Positions 35,913 to 44,897 of a DNA stretch of 64,000 bases are shown in pieces (position 1 is the stretch's first letter; the number at the start of each line of letters is the position of its first letter). The notes beneath the pieces are model-generated. The model ran no database searches. It was given only the letters and a program-made list of their open reading frames with translations, and was not told the origin of the DNA. A program made the translations under genes and the position numbers. Source of the DNA: Rhizobium sp. WYCCWR10014 (GTDB taxonomy: Bacteria > Pseudomonadota > Alphaproteobacteria > Rhizobiales > Rhizobiaceae); the NCBI RefSeq assembly GCF_001657485.1, contig NZ_LXFU01000042.1:1-64000 (forward strand), given 5' to 3'.

Positions 35913-37079
35913 TCAATCCAGCTCTATCTCGTGGTTTTGAAGGTAGTCGCGGTTCATTTCGATGCCGAGACCAGGCTTGGGCGTGAGCTTGAGGCTGCCG
36001 TTCGAAACATCGAGTGGTCTGTCGATGAGGTGATCGTATTTGCCGAGGTTCCATTCCGACGTTTCGAGTTTGTAGAAGTTGGGAACCGTCATCATCACCT
36101 GCGCTCCCGCAACCACGTTGATTGGTCCTGCGGCGTCATGCGGCGAGACCGGGATGTAGTAGGCTTCGCATAGGGCGGAAATCTTCTTGAGTTCGGTGAT
36201 GCCGCCGGTCCAGGTGACATCGGGCATGATGTAATCGGCGAGCTTGTTTTCGAGCACCGGCACGAAATCCCACTTCGTGTGGCCGCGCTCGCCCCACGAG
36301 ATAGCCGCGCTGACCTTCTCACGGACCTGCTTGAGGGCGTTGAGGCTCTCGGGTGGACAGGGCTCCTCGAACCAGTCGATCTGACCAGCCTCCTCGAGGC
36401 TCCGGCAGAGGCGAATGGCGGTGGGGACGTCGAACCGGCCATGTGCATCGATGAGAATGTCGACATCAGAGCCCGCCGTTTCACGGATCAGAGCCGTGAG
36501 TTCGGCGGCTTCGCGCTCATCCTTGCGGGTCATGCTGCCGTCGAGGTAGCCGTCCCGCTGTTCGCGCGGCTGTCCATCGCCGATCCGGCCCTGGTATGGG
36601 AAAGGATCGAACTTGAGCGCGGTGTGGCCGGACTCGACGATGTCTCGAATTTCCCGGACCACAGCTTCCTTGCTGGTGAACTTGGCCTGGTTGGGATGGG
36701 TGTAAAGCGCGATCTCATCGCGTACCGGTCCACCCAACAGCTCGTAAATTGGCTTGCCCAAGACTTTGCCTCGGATGTCCCAGAGGGCTATGTCGATGGC
36801 GCTTACACATTCGACTGCGGCGCCGCGGCTGCCCATGTAGGTGAAGCTGCGGAATATCTTGTGCCACAGATACTCGATACGCGCCGGGTCCTCGCCCGTC
36901 AAAGCGGCGCCGATCTGCCGCAGGATCGTGCAGAGGGCGCGATTGGCGAGCCTCGTCGTGGTGGTAATCTCCCCCCAGCCGCTCACCCCCTCGTCGGTCG
37001 TCACTTCGACGAACAGAAACTCTCCCCAATAAGAAGCCTCGGATCTGATGAGCCACGGTCGAACGCTGGTGATTTTCAT
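35913..37079 (-). CDS. Enolase-superfamily protein, galactonate-dehydratase-like (3 of 4)
   Basis: The 388 residues resemble DgoD-type dehydratases. The motifs are ALKFDPFPY (KxD), ILIDAHGRFD (Asp and His), DWFEEPCPPE, ISWGERG and the base His in PVSPHDAAGPI. The capping domain carries LWHKIFRSFTYMG. It removes water from an acid sugar to give a 2-keto-3-deoxy acid, if the family assignment holds. First enolase gene after the GntR regulator gene (54-bp gap). Confidence 0.9.
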   Translation of the reverse strand: MKITSVRPWLIRSEASYWGEFLFVEVTTDEGVSGWGEITTTTRLANRALCTILRQIGAALTGEDPARIEYLWHKIFRSFTYMGSRGAAVECVSAIDIALWDIRGKVLGKPIYELLGGPVRDEIALYTHPNQAKFTSKEAVVREIRDIVESGHTALKFDPFPYQGRIGDGQPREQRDGYLDGSMTRKDEREAAELTALIRETAGSDVDILIDAHGRFDVPTAIRLCRSLEEAGQIDWFEEPCPPESLNALKQVREKVSAAISWGERGHTKWDFVPVLENKLADYIMPDVTWTGGITELKKISALCEAYYIPVSPHDAAGPINVVAGAQVMMTVPNFYKLETSEWNLGKYDHLIDRPLDVSNGSLKLTPKPGLGIEMNRDYLQNHEIELD

Positions 37080-37133
37080 CTCAACTGCCTATGTTGAAGT
37101 GGTCGGGATAAGGACATTCCAGGGCCGTGTGTT

Positions 37134-37856
37134 CTATCCTGCTCGAGCGGCGTTACGCGCCCGCATGTGTTCGAGGATGTGCCGGCCGGAGCCCTCGACA
37201 TGGCGCGCAATGAGTTCGGCTGCCTCGCTCGCATTTCCCGCTTTTACATGCGCGATGAGCTCGCGATGCTCGCTAAGGACCGCGGCACGCCGGGCGAGCG
37301 TGAAGTTGAAACGCCGGCTGACGGCTCGAAGCACTTCGCGATGCTTCCACCAGAGTTCTGCCGCATGGCGGTTGTAGTGCTTTTGGTACATGACGGTGTG
37401 AAAGGCGGTGTCCAGCTCGCTGTGCCTGAACGTGTCGTCGAAGTTGTTCTCTTCAATCAGGCCCTGGATGCGTTCGAGCTCAGCAATGTCCTCGACGGTG
37501 GCCATATTCACGAACCATCGCGTCAGGGCCGGCTCGATCAAGACTCCGATCTCGTAAATGTCTCGAACAAAATCCTGGTCTATGGGCCGCACGCGGGCTC
37601 CGCGGTTGGGAATGAGGGTAACAAAACCCTCGCCGCGCAACAGTTGCAGAGCCTCGCGCACGGGGTTGGTTGAGGTGCCGTGGCGCCGGGCGAGATCGGT
37701 GACCACAAGCCGCTCGTTGGCAGCGAGCCGCCCTTCGATGATGTCTTCCCTGATCAGTTGATAAAGCGAGGCGCCCTCGCTGGAGGCCCCGATAGGGTCG
37801 ATCCCTTCGGGAGGCTTTGCTTTGAAATCGCTTGTTTCGGCCAAGACGGTCCCCAA
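37134..37856 (-). CDS. GntR-family regulator, FCD class
   Basis: The 240 residues have the HTH VVTDLARRHGTSTNPVREAL with the NRGARVRPID wing, then the FCD helical domain with acid/metal-type His residues (FRHSELDTAFHTVMY, LIARHVEGSGRH). The frame opens at TTG 37856. It heads the minus-strand enolase operon and is divergent from the ABC transporter operon, so it probably senses a sugar-acid intermediate and controls both. Confidence 0.88.
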   Translation of the reverse strand: MGTVLAETSDFKAKPPEGIDPIGASSEGASLYQLIREDIIEGRLAANERLVVTDLARRHGTSTNPVREALQLLRGEGFVTLIPNRGARVRPIDQDFVRDIYEIGVLIEPALTRWFVNMATVEDIAELERIQGLIEENNFDDTFRHSELDTAFHTVMYQKHYNRHAAELWWKHREVLRAVSRRFNFTLARRAAVLSEHRELIAHVKAGNASEAAELIARHVEGSGRHILEHMRARNAARAG

Positions 37857-37857
37857 T

Positions 37858-37871
37858 CAATACACATATTG
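37858..37871. promoter_or_regulatory. Small dyad beside the GntR start
   Basis: CAATA and TATTG flank CACA, giving a 14-bp dyad that touches the 5' end of the GntR frame. It sits in the divergent control region (37857-38049), together with TTGACA at 37919-37924 that could serve the transporter operon. This is weak evidence for a GntR operator. Confidence 0.3.
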
Positions 37872-38049
37872 GTCCGATATCACGCAAGACTTCACGAAAC
37901 AATGTACGATTTCTTCAATTGACAGGCAATCTACAATCTGAAAACGTATGATCTGGTCGAAGGGATACATTGGGTGGAAAGTCCCGCGGCCGGGAGCAAA
38001 GACCGCTTGCCTCGACGCAGAGCGGCTTGGGAGAACCTGGAGGATGCCT

Positions 38050-39528
38050 ATGACGAGGATTTCACTCGGCGGTGCCGCCGTGCGCGCAACTGTATCCACT
38101 GCTTTGATGCTATCGTTGATGTCGGCGTCTGCGCTTTCTGCGCCGGTCGACTTGAGCAAGTGGTCGCCGGAATATGTGCGCTCCATTGCCGGCACACAGG
38201 ACTTTGACACGGCGGGCGATTGCGCCAAGGTCACCCCCCTCGACTACAAGGGGCGGCTGACCTTCTGGTATCAGGGCGTGTTCGAGGGCGACCCCGACCT
38301 CCTGCGCCAGTATTACAAGGAGTTCTTCGAGACCTTCCGCAAGACCTATCCAAACATCCAGCTCGAGGAACAAGCCCTCACCTATAACGACCTGCTGGAC
38401 AAGTTCCGCACCGCGCTCCTTGGCAATGCAGCGCCCATGGCGGTGCGTCTGCAAATCCTGGGCGGCACCGAGTTCGCCTCGAAGGGCTATCTGGAACCCC
38501 TCAAACCCGAAGACATAGGGTATTCGACCGACGACTTCTGGCCCGGTGCAATGAAGGCGGTAACCTGGGAGGGGGTAACCTACGGCATCCCGACCAACAA
38601 CGAGACGATGGCATTCATCTGGAACGCCGACGTCTTCAAGCGTGCAGGCCTCGATCCTGAAAAGGCTCCGGCAACCTGGGACGACGTCGTCAAATATTCC
38701 AAGCAGATCCACGACAAGCTCGGCATTGCCGGTTACGGCCTCGTGGCGCGCAAGAACGCCGGCAATACGCCGTATCGCTTCATGCCGCAGCTGTGGGCCT
38801 ATGGCGGCGGCGTCTTCGACGAAGCTACCGCCAACCCGACCTACAAGCAGGTCCAGCTCGATAGCCCGCAGAGCAAAGCGGCACTGCAAGCCTCCTACGA
38901 TATGTATGTTCGCGACAAGTCGGTTCCGGTTTCGGCGCTCACCAACCAGCAGGCGGATAACCAGCCCCTCTTCCTCGCTGGCCAGCTCGGCATGATGGTC
39001 TCGCACCCGTCCGACTACAACGTCATGCTCGACCTGCAGAAAAAGACGACGGGCAGCGACAAGGACAAAGCGCAGACCGTCATCGACAATATGCGCTACG
39101 GCCTCATTCCGACTGGCCCCGACGGCAAGCGTGCGGTCGTGTTTGGCGGCTCGAACATTCACATCCTGAAGCCCGAATATGTCGAGGGCGGCAAGGTCGA
39201 CGAGCCGGCTGCAAAGGCTATCAGCTGCATGTGGGCGAGCCCCGAATGGTCGCTGAAAATGGCCTATGCCGGCTCAAACCCGGGGAACCTCAACGGCTTC
39301 AAGACCAAATGGATGAAGGAACGCCTGGACAGTATCAAGTTCCTTGATGTCACGACTTCCATGCTGCCATACGGCATCCCGTTCCCGGCGCTGCCACAGT
39401 CCCCCGAGATCATGAACATCATCGTCCCGGACATGCTGCAGAATGCCCTCACCGGTGCCATGACCGTCGACCAGGCAGCCGACGACGCAGCCAAGAAGGT
39501 CAAAGACCTGACGGACGGCGGTCTCTAG
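38050..39528 (+). CDS. Sugar ABC transporter substrate-binding protein (family 1, CUT1)
   Basis: From ATG 38050 (GGAGG six bases upstream) the protein has 492 residues with a signal peptide (AVRATVSTALMLSLMSASALSA). The periplasmic binding fold shows GRLTFWYQGVFEGDPDLL and YGIPTNNETMAFIWNADVFKRAGLDPEKAPATW (given in part: TNNETMAFIWNADVFK), as in CUT1 binding proteins for oligosaccharides or sugar acids. It is about 60-70 residues longer than typical members, mainly at the N-terminus and near TTGSDKDKAQ. First gene of the operon with two permeases, ATPase, a fourth enolase and an RraA-like gene. Confidence 0.92.
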   Translation: MTRISLGGAAVRATVSTALMLSLMSASALSAPVDLSKWSPEYVRSIAGTQDFDTAGDCAKVTPLDYKGRLTFWYQGVFEGDPDLLRQYYKEFFETFRKTYPNIQLEEQALTYNDLLDKFRTALLGNAAPMAVRLQILGGTEFASKGYLEPLKPEDIGYSTDDFWPGAMKAVTWEGVTYGIPTNNETMAFIWNADVFKRAGLDPEKAPATWDDVVKYSKQIHDKLGIAGYGLVARKNAGNTPYRFMPQLWAYGGGVFDEATANPTYKQVQLDSPQSKAALQASYDMYVRDKSVPVSALTNQQADNQPLFLAGQLGMMVSHPSDYNVMLDLQKKTTGSDKDKAQTVIDNMRYGLIPTGPDGKRAVVFGGSNIHILKPEYVEGGKVDEPAAKAISCMWASPEWSLKMAYAGSNPGNLNGFKTKWMKERLDSIKFLDVTTSMLPYGIPFPALPQSPEIMNIIVPDMLQNALTGAMTVDQAADDAAKKVKDLTDGGL

Positions 39529-39546
39529 TCCGCGCCTGCCGATCTG

Positions 39547-39573
39547 ACCGGCTGCACCTCGATTGCAGCCGGT
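39547..39573 (+). terminator. Intraoperonic hairpin after the binding-protein gene
   Basis: ACCGGCTGCA and TGCAGCCGGT form a perfect 10-bp stem around CCTCGAT, followed by TTCTT. Placed 18 bp after the binding-protein stop and ahead of the permease gene, it likely gives partial termination and mRNA stabilisation. Confidence 0.75.
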
Positions 39574-39601
39574 TTCTTCCGAAGAATAGGGGCAGGGCAC
39601 A

Positions 39602-40561
39602 GTGACCATCTTGACTGGCAAGGCCGAGGCGCGCCGAAAACTGCAACCCGACGGGTCCGGCGTGCTGCGAAAGATTTGGGAGCATCGCGCTGACTATGCG
39701 TACGTGCTTCCCGCGATCGCCGTGATGCTCATCGTCATAGCCTATCCGATCTACTACACGATCGAGCTGTCGTTCTTCAACACACCGCCTGGCCTGCAGC
39801 TCCGGGACAAGATTTTTATCGGCTTCGACAACTACACCGCCATCCTCACAAGTCCGGTGTTCTGGACAGTCACCTCGAACACTCTGATCTGGACATTTGG
39901 ATCCACTTTGATCTCATTTGTCCTGGGGTTTGCCTGCGCCCTGGCGCTTCATCGCGACTTTGTCGGCCGCGGTATCCTGCGGGCCATCCTGATCATTCCC
40001 TGGGTCATCAGCGCGGTCGCCGCGTCCTATATCTGGAAGTGGATCTACCATTCGGACTTTGGGATCATTGGGGCGGTGCTGGTCGGCCTCGGATTGGCCG
40101 ACAGGCCTCCGAATTTCATCGACAGCGTCAGCACGGTGCTGCCCTCCCTGATCGTCGTCAATATCTGGCGGGAGTTTCCCTTTGCCATGATCATGATGAT
40201 GGCTGGCCTGCAGACGGTTCCCGATCAGTTGCTGCGCGCCGCAAAAGTCGACGGAGCCAATGCATGGCAGCGGTTCTGGCACGTCACCTTCCCGCACTTG
40301 AGAAACGTCTCGACGGTGACGATCCTTCTGCTGGCCGTGGCCAACTTCAATTCATTCATCATCCCCTGGATCATGACCGGCGGCGGGCCGTCGAACGCAT
40401 CGCATATCTGGATCACTCACATTTATGAACTCGCCTTCGGCCGCCAGCGCTGGGGGGTGGCATCGGCCTATTCGGTGCTGCTGTTCCTGATCCTGATGTC
40501 GTTCGGCTACTTTTACGTCCGTGCTCTGAGCGGCAACGAGCGGAAGGATGGGAGCGCATGA
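39602..40561 (+). CDS. Sugar ABC transporter permease (MalF-like, CUT1)
   Basis: The 319-residue membrane protein begins at GTG 39602 behind AGGGGCAGG. Hydrophobic segments include YVLPAIAVMLIVIAYPIYYTI and the later FILMSFGYFYV-like end (LILMSFGYFYVRAL). The coupling loop is QLLRAAKVDGANAWQRFWHV, the EAA motif for ATPase docking. Its stop overlaps the next permease start by ATGA. Confidence 0.94.
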   Translation: MTILTGKAEARRKLQPDGSGVLRKIWEHRADYAYVLPAIAVMLIVIAYPIYYTIELSFFNTPPGLQLRDKIFIGFDNYTAILTSPVFWTVTSNTLIWTFGSTLISFVLGFACALALHRDFVGRGILRAILIIPWVISAVAASYIWKWIYHSDFGIIGAVLVGLGLADRPPNFIDSVSTVLPSLIVVNIWREFPFAMIMMMAGLQTVPDQLLRAAKVDGANAWQRFWHVTFPHLRNVSTVTILLLAVANFNSFIIPWIMTGGGPSNASHIWITHIYELAFGRQRWGVASAYSVLLFLILMSFGYFYVRALSGNERKDGSA

Positions 40562-41448
40562 GCACGATTGTCGAGACTGCTCTTCGCGGCAAGGCCCGTC
40601 GCCGTATCCGCATCGACGGATGGCGGTGGGGCGGACGCATATTCCTCGTGTTCATGATGCTTTACACCGCCTTGCCGATGATCTGGATGCTGATCACCTC
40701 GATCAAGTCCGGCTTCGCGGCCATGCAATTCCCGCCGCAATGGTGGCCCGACCAACCCACGCTTGCCAGCTACCAGAAGCTGCTCGATCCGCAAAACAGC
40801 GTCGGCCAGGACTTCCTCCGCTTCTTCTGGAACAGCCTTTTTGTCTCCACCGCCACGACCATCCTTTCGGTCATCGTGGCAGTACCTGCGGCCTACGCGT
40901 TTTCGCGCTTCACTTTCCCGGGCCGAAACTTCCTGTTCTTCGCCGTCTTGCTTCGCAACATGTTTCCGGCCGTGATCTTTCTCGTGCCGCTCTTCATCCT
41001 GATGCGCGCGATCGGGCTGGTGAACACGCATTCGTCGCTCATCCTCACCTACCTCACGTTCGGCCTGCCGCTGGCGATCTGGCTCCTCAAGGGCTTCTAC
41101 GACAACATCCCGGTGCAGCTCGAGCAGGCGGCGCGTATCGACGGCGCGACGCGCTTCCAGGCCTTTGTCCTGATCGTGATGCCGCTCTCGACGCCAGGAA
41201 TCATCGCCACGGCGATCTACTCCTTTATCGGCGCGTGGAACGAATACATCTACGCCTACACCTTCCTCTCCAAGAACGAGCAGTTGACACTGCCGGTCGG
41301 CATCCAGCGCTTCTTCTCGGAAAATACGACGGACTTTCCGGGCCTGATGGCGGCCAGCTTCATGATGAGCGTGCCCGTCGTGGTCCTGTTCCTCGTCCTG
41401 CAACGATACTTCGTACGCGCCCTCACGGAAGGCGCAGTCAAGCACTAA
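40558..41448 (+). CDS. Sugar ABC transporter permease (MalG-like, CUT1)
   Basis: The 296-residue partner permease has six hydrophobic helices (FLVFMMLYTALPMIWMLITS, TTILSVIVAVPAAYAFS) and the EAA loop QLEQAARIDGATRFQAF. It forms the heterodimeric channel with the preceding gene product. The ATPase GTG follows 11 bp after the stop. Confidence 0.95.
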   Translation: MSTIVETALRGKARRRIRIDGWRWGGRIFLVFMMLYTALPMIWMLITSIKSGFAAMQFPPQWWPDQPTLASYQKLLDPQNSVGQDFLRFFWNSLFVSTATTILSVIVAVPAAYAFSRFTFPGRNFLFFAVLLRNMFPAVIFLVPLFILMRAIGLVNTHSSLILTYLTFGLPLAIWLLKGFYDNIPVQLEQAARIDGATRFQAFVLIVMPLSTPGIIATAIYSFIGAWNEYIYAYTFLSKNEQLTLPVGIQRFFSENTTDFPGLMAASFMMSVPVVVLFLVLQRYFVRALTEGAVKH

Positions 41449-41459
41449 AGGAGTTGCCG

Positions 41460-42557
41460 GTGGCCCACGTGGTCCTTAACGATCTGGTCAAGACCTATGG
41501 CAGCTTCAAAGCTGTCAACAACGTTTCGCTGACGGTCAACGACGGCGAATTCGTCGCGCTCGTCGGCCCTTCAGGCTGCGGCAAGACGACCACGCTCAAT
41601 CTTGTGGCGGGGCTCATCCCCATCACATCCGGCGACATCGTCATCGGCGACCGGGTGGTCAACGACCTGGACCCCAAGGACCGGGACATCGCAATGGTGT
41701 TCCAGAACTACGCGCTCTATCCGCAGAAATCGGTCTACAAAAACCTGGCGTTCCCGCTGCAGATGCGCAAACTGCCAAGGGACGAGATCGACAGGAAGGT
41801 CAAGGAAGCAGCGCGCGTGCTCGACATGACGCAGCTGCTCGAGCGCAAGCCGCGCGAACTTTCGGGCGGGCAACAGCAGCGCGTGGCGCTCGGCCGTGCG
41901 CTCGTTCGCGATCCGGCGGTATTTCTGATGGATGAACCACTCTCCAACCTCGACGCAAAGCTGCGCGTGCAGATGCGCTCGGAAATCAAGCGTTTCCACC
42001 AGGACCTCAAGGCGACGATCATCTACGTGACGCATGATCAGCTCGAAGCCGTGACCATGGCCGACAGGATGGCGGTGATGAACGGTGGCTACCTGCAGCA
42101 ATACGATTCACCGGCGCAGGTCTTTGCCCATCCGGTGAACATGTTCGTCGCCAGCTTCATCGGCAGCCCGGCGATGAGCCTTGTTCCGCTGGAGGCATCG
42201 ACGGCAAGTGGCAACACTGTGTTGACCAGCGCCGAGGGCTGGCACTTCGAGCTCTCGCCATACAACGCCCAGAAGGTCGCGAGGGCAACAACCAAGAAAG
42301 TCGTGCTCGGCGCACGTCACTCGGCGATCAAGCTGCACAAGAGTGCGGTGCCAGGAAGCATCCCTGCCAAGGCCTATACGGTGGAGCCGACCGGAGACGT
42401 CACCTTCGTACAGGCGTTCCTGTCTGGCGCCATCGTCAACGTCAGCGTGCCGCCGACCATTGCCGTTGCGCCCGACGAGCAGATTTGGCTCGAGTTCGAC
42501 CAGGAGCGGATGCATCTCTTCGACGGCGAAACAGAAATGGCCCTCAAGGCCGACTGA
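41460..42557 (+). CDS. Sugar ABC transporter ATP-binding protein (MalK/UgpC type)
   Basis: The 365 residues begin at GTG 41460 after AAAGGAG. Walker A GPSGCGKTT, Q-loop VFQNYALYP, signature LSGGQQQRVALGRAL, Walker B VFLMDEPLSNLD and switch His YVTHDQLEA are all intact. The C-terminal OB/TOBE region (about 235-365) is regulatory, as in MalK. The enolase 4 gene starts 33 bp later, so uptake and dehydration are linked in one operon. Confidence 0.95.
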   Translation: MAHVVLNDLVKTYGSFKAVNNVSLTVNDGEFVALVGPSGCGKTTTLNLVAGLIPITSGDIVIGDRVVNDLDPKDRDIAMVFQNYALYPQKSVYKNLAFPLQMRKLPRDEIDRKVKEAARVLDMTQLLERKPRELSGGQQQRVALGRALVRDPAVFLMDEPLSNLDAKLRVQMRSEIKRFHQDLKATIIYVTHDQLEAVTMADRMAVMNGGYLQQYDSPAQVFAHPVNMFVASFIGSPAMSLVPLEASTASGNTVLTSAEGWHFELSPYNAQKVARATTKKVVLGARHSAIKLHKSAVPGSIPAKAYTVEPTGDVTFVQAFLSGAIVNVSVPPTIAVAPDEQIWLEFDQERMHLFDGETEMALKAD

Positions 42558-42590
42558 GACCAGGCGGATGCGTGTGAAACGAGGGCGTGG

Positions 42591-43754
42591 ATGACTACGA
42601 AGCTTAAAATCACGGCGATCAAGCCCTATCCAGTATGGGTAGGAACGCGCAACCAGATGCTGGTCAAGGTCGAGACTGACAACGGCATCTTCGGCTGGGG
42701 CGAGAGCGGCTTGAGCGGTCGCGAGAAGGCCGTGGCCGGCGCGATCGAGCACTATCGCGAGTTTCTCATCGGCCGCGACGCGATGCAGATTGGTCGGATC
42801 TGGCAAGAAGTCTATCGTAGCCAATATTTCGAAGGCGGGCGCGTTCTGCAGGCGGCGATTTCCGCGATCGACATTGCCCTTCACGACATCAAGGGCAAGG
42901 CGCTGGGGGTGCCGGCCTACGATCTGCTGGGCGGCAAGCAGCGCGACCGCATTCCCACCTTCGCCTCGACCGGTGACGAGGCCGAGGGCGATGTTGCCAT
43001 CGAACGGGCCCGCGAACTACGCGCACAGGGGTGGCAGGCGATCCGCTTCTTTCCGATCGGGCAAAACAACAAGGACTTCTTCGAGCCGCGCGAATCGATC
43101 GGCGCTACAGCAAGCATGCTAAACAAGGCGCGCGAGGCGCTCGGCGACGACGTCGTCCTCGGCATCGACTATCATCATCGGCTGTCGGTGGCAGAGGCGG
43201 CGAGCTTCTGTAACAAGCTCGGCCGCGGCGTGCTCGATTTCCTCGAGGAGCCAATACGAGACGAGACACCGGAAGCCTACGAATCCCTGCGCACGATGAC
43301 CGACATCCCGTTCGCCATCGGCGAGGAATTTGCAAGCAAGTGGCAGTTCCTGCCCTACATCGAGCGCGGCATCCATCAGTTCAACCGGCTCGATGTTTGC
43401 AATGTCGGCGGGCTCACCGAAGCGATGAAGGTGGCTGGTTGGAGCGAGGCGCATTATGTGGACCTGATGCCGCACAATCCCCTCGGACCAGTCTGCACGG
43501 CCGCGACCATCCATCTCGCCGCCGCGGTGGCGAATTTCGCCTGGCTCGAGACCAGGGCGCCCGAAACAAAACTGGGCTTCGACAATTCCGACTTCTTCCC
43601 CGTACAACCACGGCTCGACGGCCCCGACTATCCGGTCAGCGATCTGCCGGGGCTGGGTGTCGAGGTCAACGAAGAGGCGGTCAAGGCGGAGAGCTTTCGG
43701 TTCTGGGAAGCACCTCACCTGAAGCGCCGCGACGGTTCTGTTACGAACTGGTAG
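42591..43754 (+). CDS. Enolase-superfamily protein with ManD-like features (4 of 4)
   Basis: The 387 residues include an active-site base strand that reads AIRFFPIG: Arg-Phe-Phe replaces the usual Lys-x-Lys/Asp. Metal ligands are in GIDYHHRLS, DFLEEPI and AIGEEF; His is in LMPHNPLGPV. Arg at this place, HHRLS and the terminal RRDGSVTNW recall the mannonate dehydratase (ManD) branch, which uses Arg/Tyr chemistry, though the remainder looks like ordinary acid-sugar dehydratases. It lies in the transporter operon. Identity of substrate is open: mannonate, gluconate or another aldonate. Confidence 0.85.
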   Translation: MTTKLKITAIKPYPVWVGTRNQMLVKVETDNGIFGWGESGLSGREKAVAGAIEHYREFLIGRDAMQIGRIWQEVYRSQYFEGGRVLQAAISAIDIALHDIKGKALGVPAYDLLGGKQRDRIPTFASTGDEAEGDVAIERARELRAQGWQAIRFFPIGQNNKDFFEPRESIGATASMLNKAREALGDDVVLGIDYHHRLSVAEAASFCNKLGRGVLDFLEEPIRDETPEAYESLRTMTDIPFAIGEEFASKWQFLPYIERGIHQFNRLDVCNVGGLTEAMKVAGWSEAHYVDLMPHNPLGPVCTAATIHLAAAVANFAWLETRAPETKLGFDNSDFFPVQPRLDGPDYPVSDLPGLGVEVNEEAVKAESFRFWEAPHLKRRDGSVTNW

Positions 43755-43774
43755 TTCATCCATCGGAGTCTAAA

Positions 43775-44518
43775 ATGACACGTACGCCCGACATTACGCG
43801 ACCGCCCAAAGATATGATCGACGCACTGAAGGAAATCGGCGCGGCGACGGTTGCCGGCACGCTTGGCCACATGGGCTTCCGCAATCCGCACATGGTCGGT
43901 CCCGTACCGCAGAACCGCGGGAAGTCGATCGTCGGGCCGGCGCTGACGCTCCAGTTCATGCCGCAGCGGCCGGACCTGTTCACCGAGGGAGAATATGCCG
44001 ATCCGGAGACGCAGTTGCACCGCCACGTGCTCTATCATGCGCAGGAGGGCGATGTGGTCGTGGTCGACGCGCGCGGCGACATGAGCTCGGGCGTCTTTGG
44101 CGATATGATGTCGACCTATTTCAAAGGCAGAGGCGGCGCTGGCATCGTAATCGACGGGTGCATGCGTGACCGGCCCAATGTCGAGAAGCTGGATCTCCCC
44201 CTATGGCTACGAGGCTGGACTCCCAACTACCATGTGCAGACCAGCATCTATCCGAATGCGGTCAACGTTCCGATTGCCTGCGGCGGTGTCACGGTCATCC
44301 CCGGCGACATCATCGTCGCCGACGATGATGGGGTGGTGGTGCTTCCAGTCGCAATGGCCTCGAAGGTGATCGACGAATCGCAAAAGCATCACGATTGGGA
44401 AGAGTTCTCGCGGATGAAGCTTATGGAGGGCGGGTCGTTGCAGCGCTACTATCCGCTGCATGACGATGCCCGTGGCGAGTACGAAGTGTGGCGCAAAACA
44501 AACCGCTTGGAGAACTGA
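43775..44518 (+). CDS. RraA-like aldolase/decarboxylase (HMG/CHA aldolase family)
   Basis: From ATG 43775 the protein has 247 residues; the frame extends upstream as an overlap artefact inside the enolase gene. Typical motifs are the family entry VAGTLGHMGFRNPHMVG, GDVVVVDARGDMSSGVFGDM and the R-D pair in IDGCMRDRPNVEKL that binds divalent metal and pyruvate enolate. Family members cleave 4-hydroxy-4-methyl-2-oxoglutarate or decarboxylate oxaloacetate; in sugar-acid operons they may split a 2-keto-3-deoxy acid made by the dehydratases. Last gene of the operon, 20 bp after enolase 4. Confidence 0.87.
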   Translation: MTRTPDITRPPKDMIDALKEIGAATVAGTLGHMGFRNPHMVGPVPQNRGKSIVGPALTLQFMPQRPDLFTEGEYADPETQLHRHVLYHAQEGDVVVVDARGDMSSGVFGDMMSTYFKGRGGAGIVIDGCMRDRPNVEKLDLPLWLRGWTPNYHVQTSIYPNAVNVPIACGGVTVIPGDIIVADDDGVVVLPVAMASKVIDESQKHHDWEEFSRMKLMEGGSLQRYYPLHDDARGEYEVWRKTNRLEN

Positions 44519-44534
44519 AGTTAGCCTACCGATT

Positions 44535-44816
44535 ACCCGAAGCGGGCGGCGACCTGCCGCATCGACTTGCGCACCGCGTCGAGGGCTTGGCTGACGTTAT
44601 CCATCAGATGCCAGCGGTTGGCAACCTGGTCGGCGTGTGGGCGGGGCTTTTATGGCGGCCTGGGCTTATCCACCACCGGGGTCTCTTGCGACGATCTCGA
44701 TCTCGATCTCGATCTCGATCTGGGGCCAGGCACTGGCGATCGCAGGTTCCCTGTCGGCCAACAATGCGACCGTGTTTCTGCATTCAAGATCGCAAGTGAT
44801 CGTGCCGTATCGGTGC
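44535..44816 (-). pseudogene. Remnant of an ISL3-type transposase
   Basis: Translating the minus strand gives HRYGTITCDLECRNTVALLA then DREPAIASAWPQIEIE from 44816 down to about 44700, and after a frame change QVANRWHLMDNVSQALDAV then RKSMRQVAARFG to about 44535. Both blocks recall the central part of ISL3-family transposases (pattern YGTIVCDLE.., ..VADRWHLM.N.S.A..DAVRKSMRQ). No start, no intact frame and no terminal repeats are visible, so it is a decayed internal fragment of about 280 bp. Confidence 0.7.
44692..44721. repeat. Five tandem copies of CGATCT
   Basis: The hexamer CGATCT is repeated five times without interruption. It lies inside the transposase remnant, where it encodes alternating Ile-Glu on the minus strand in place of the family's short 'IEIVARD' stretch. 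Slippage expansion in a non-selected pseudogene is the simple explanation. Confidence 0.9.
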
Positions 44817-44867
44817 GCCGATTGACAGACAGGTGTTCGCAACGGTGTGCTGTGCGCGTCAAAGCCT

Positions 44868-44897
44868 CTTGACAAAAAGCGTCCGTTGCGACTATTG
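44868..44897 (+). promoter_or_regulatory. Probable promoter of the lacI-type gene
   Basis: CTTGAC (44868-44873) and CTATTG (44892-44897) are 18 bp apart and resemble the rhizobial sigma-70 consensus CTTGAC-N17-CTATAT. The -10 box overlaps the left arm of the 20-bp dyad, so the repressor would block its own promoter. Confidence 0.5.
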
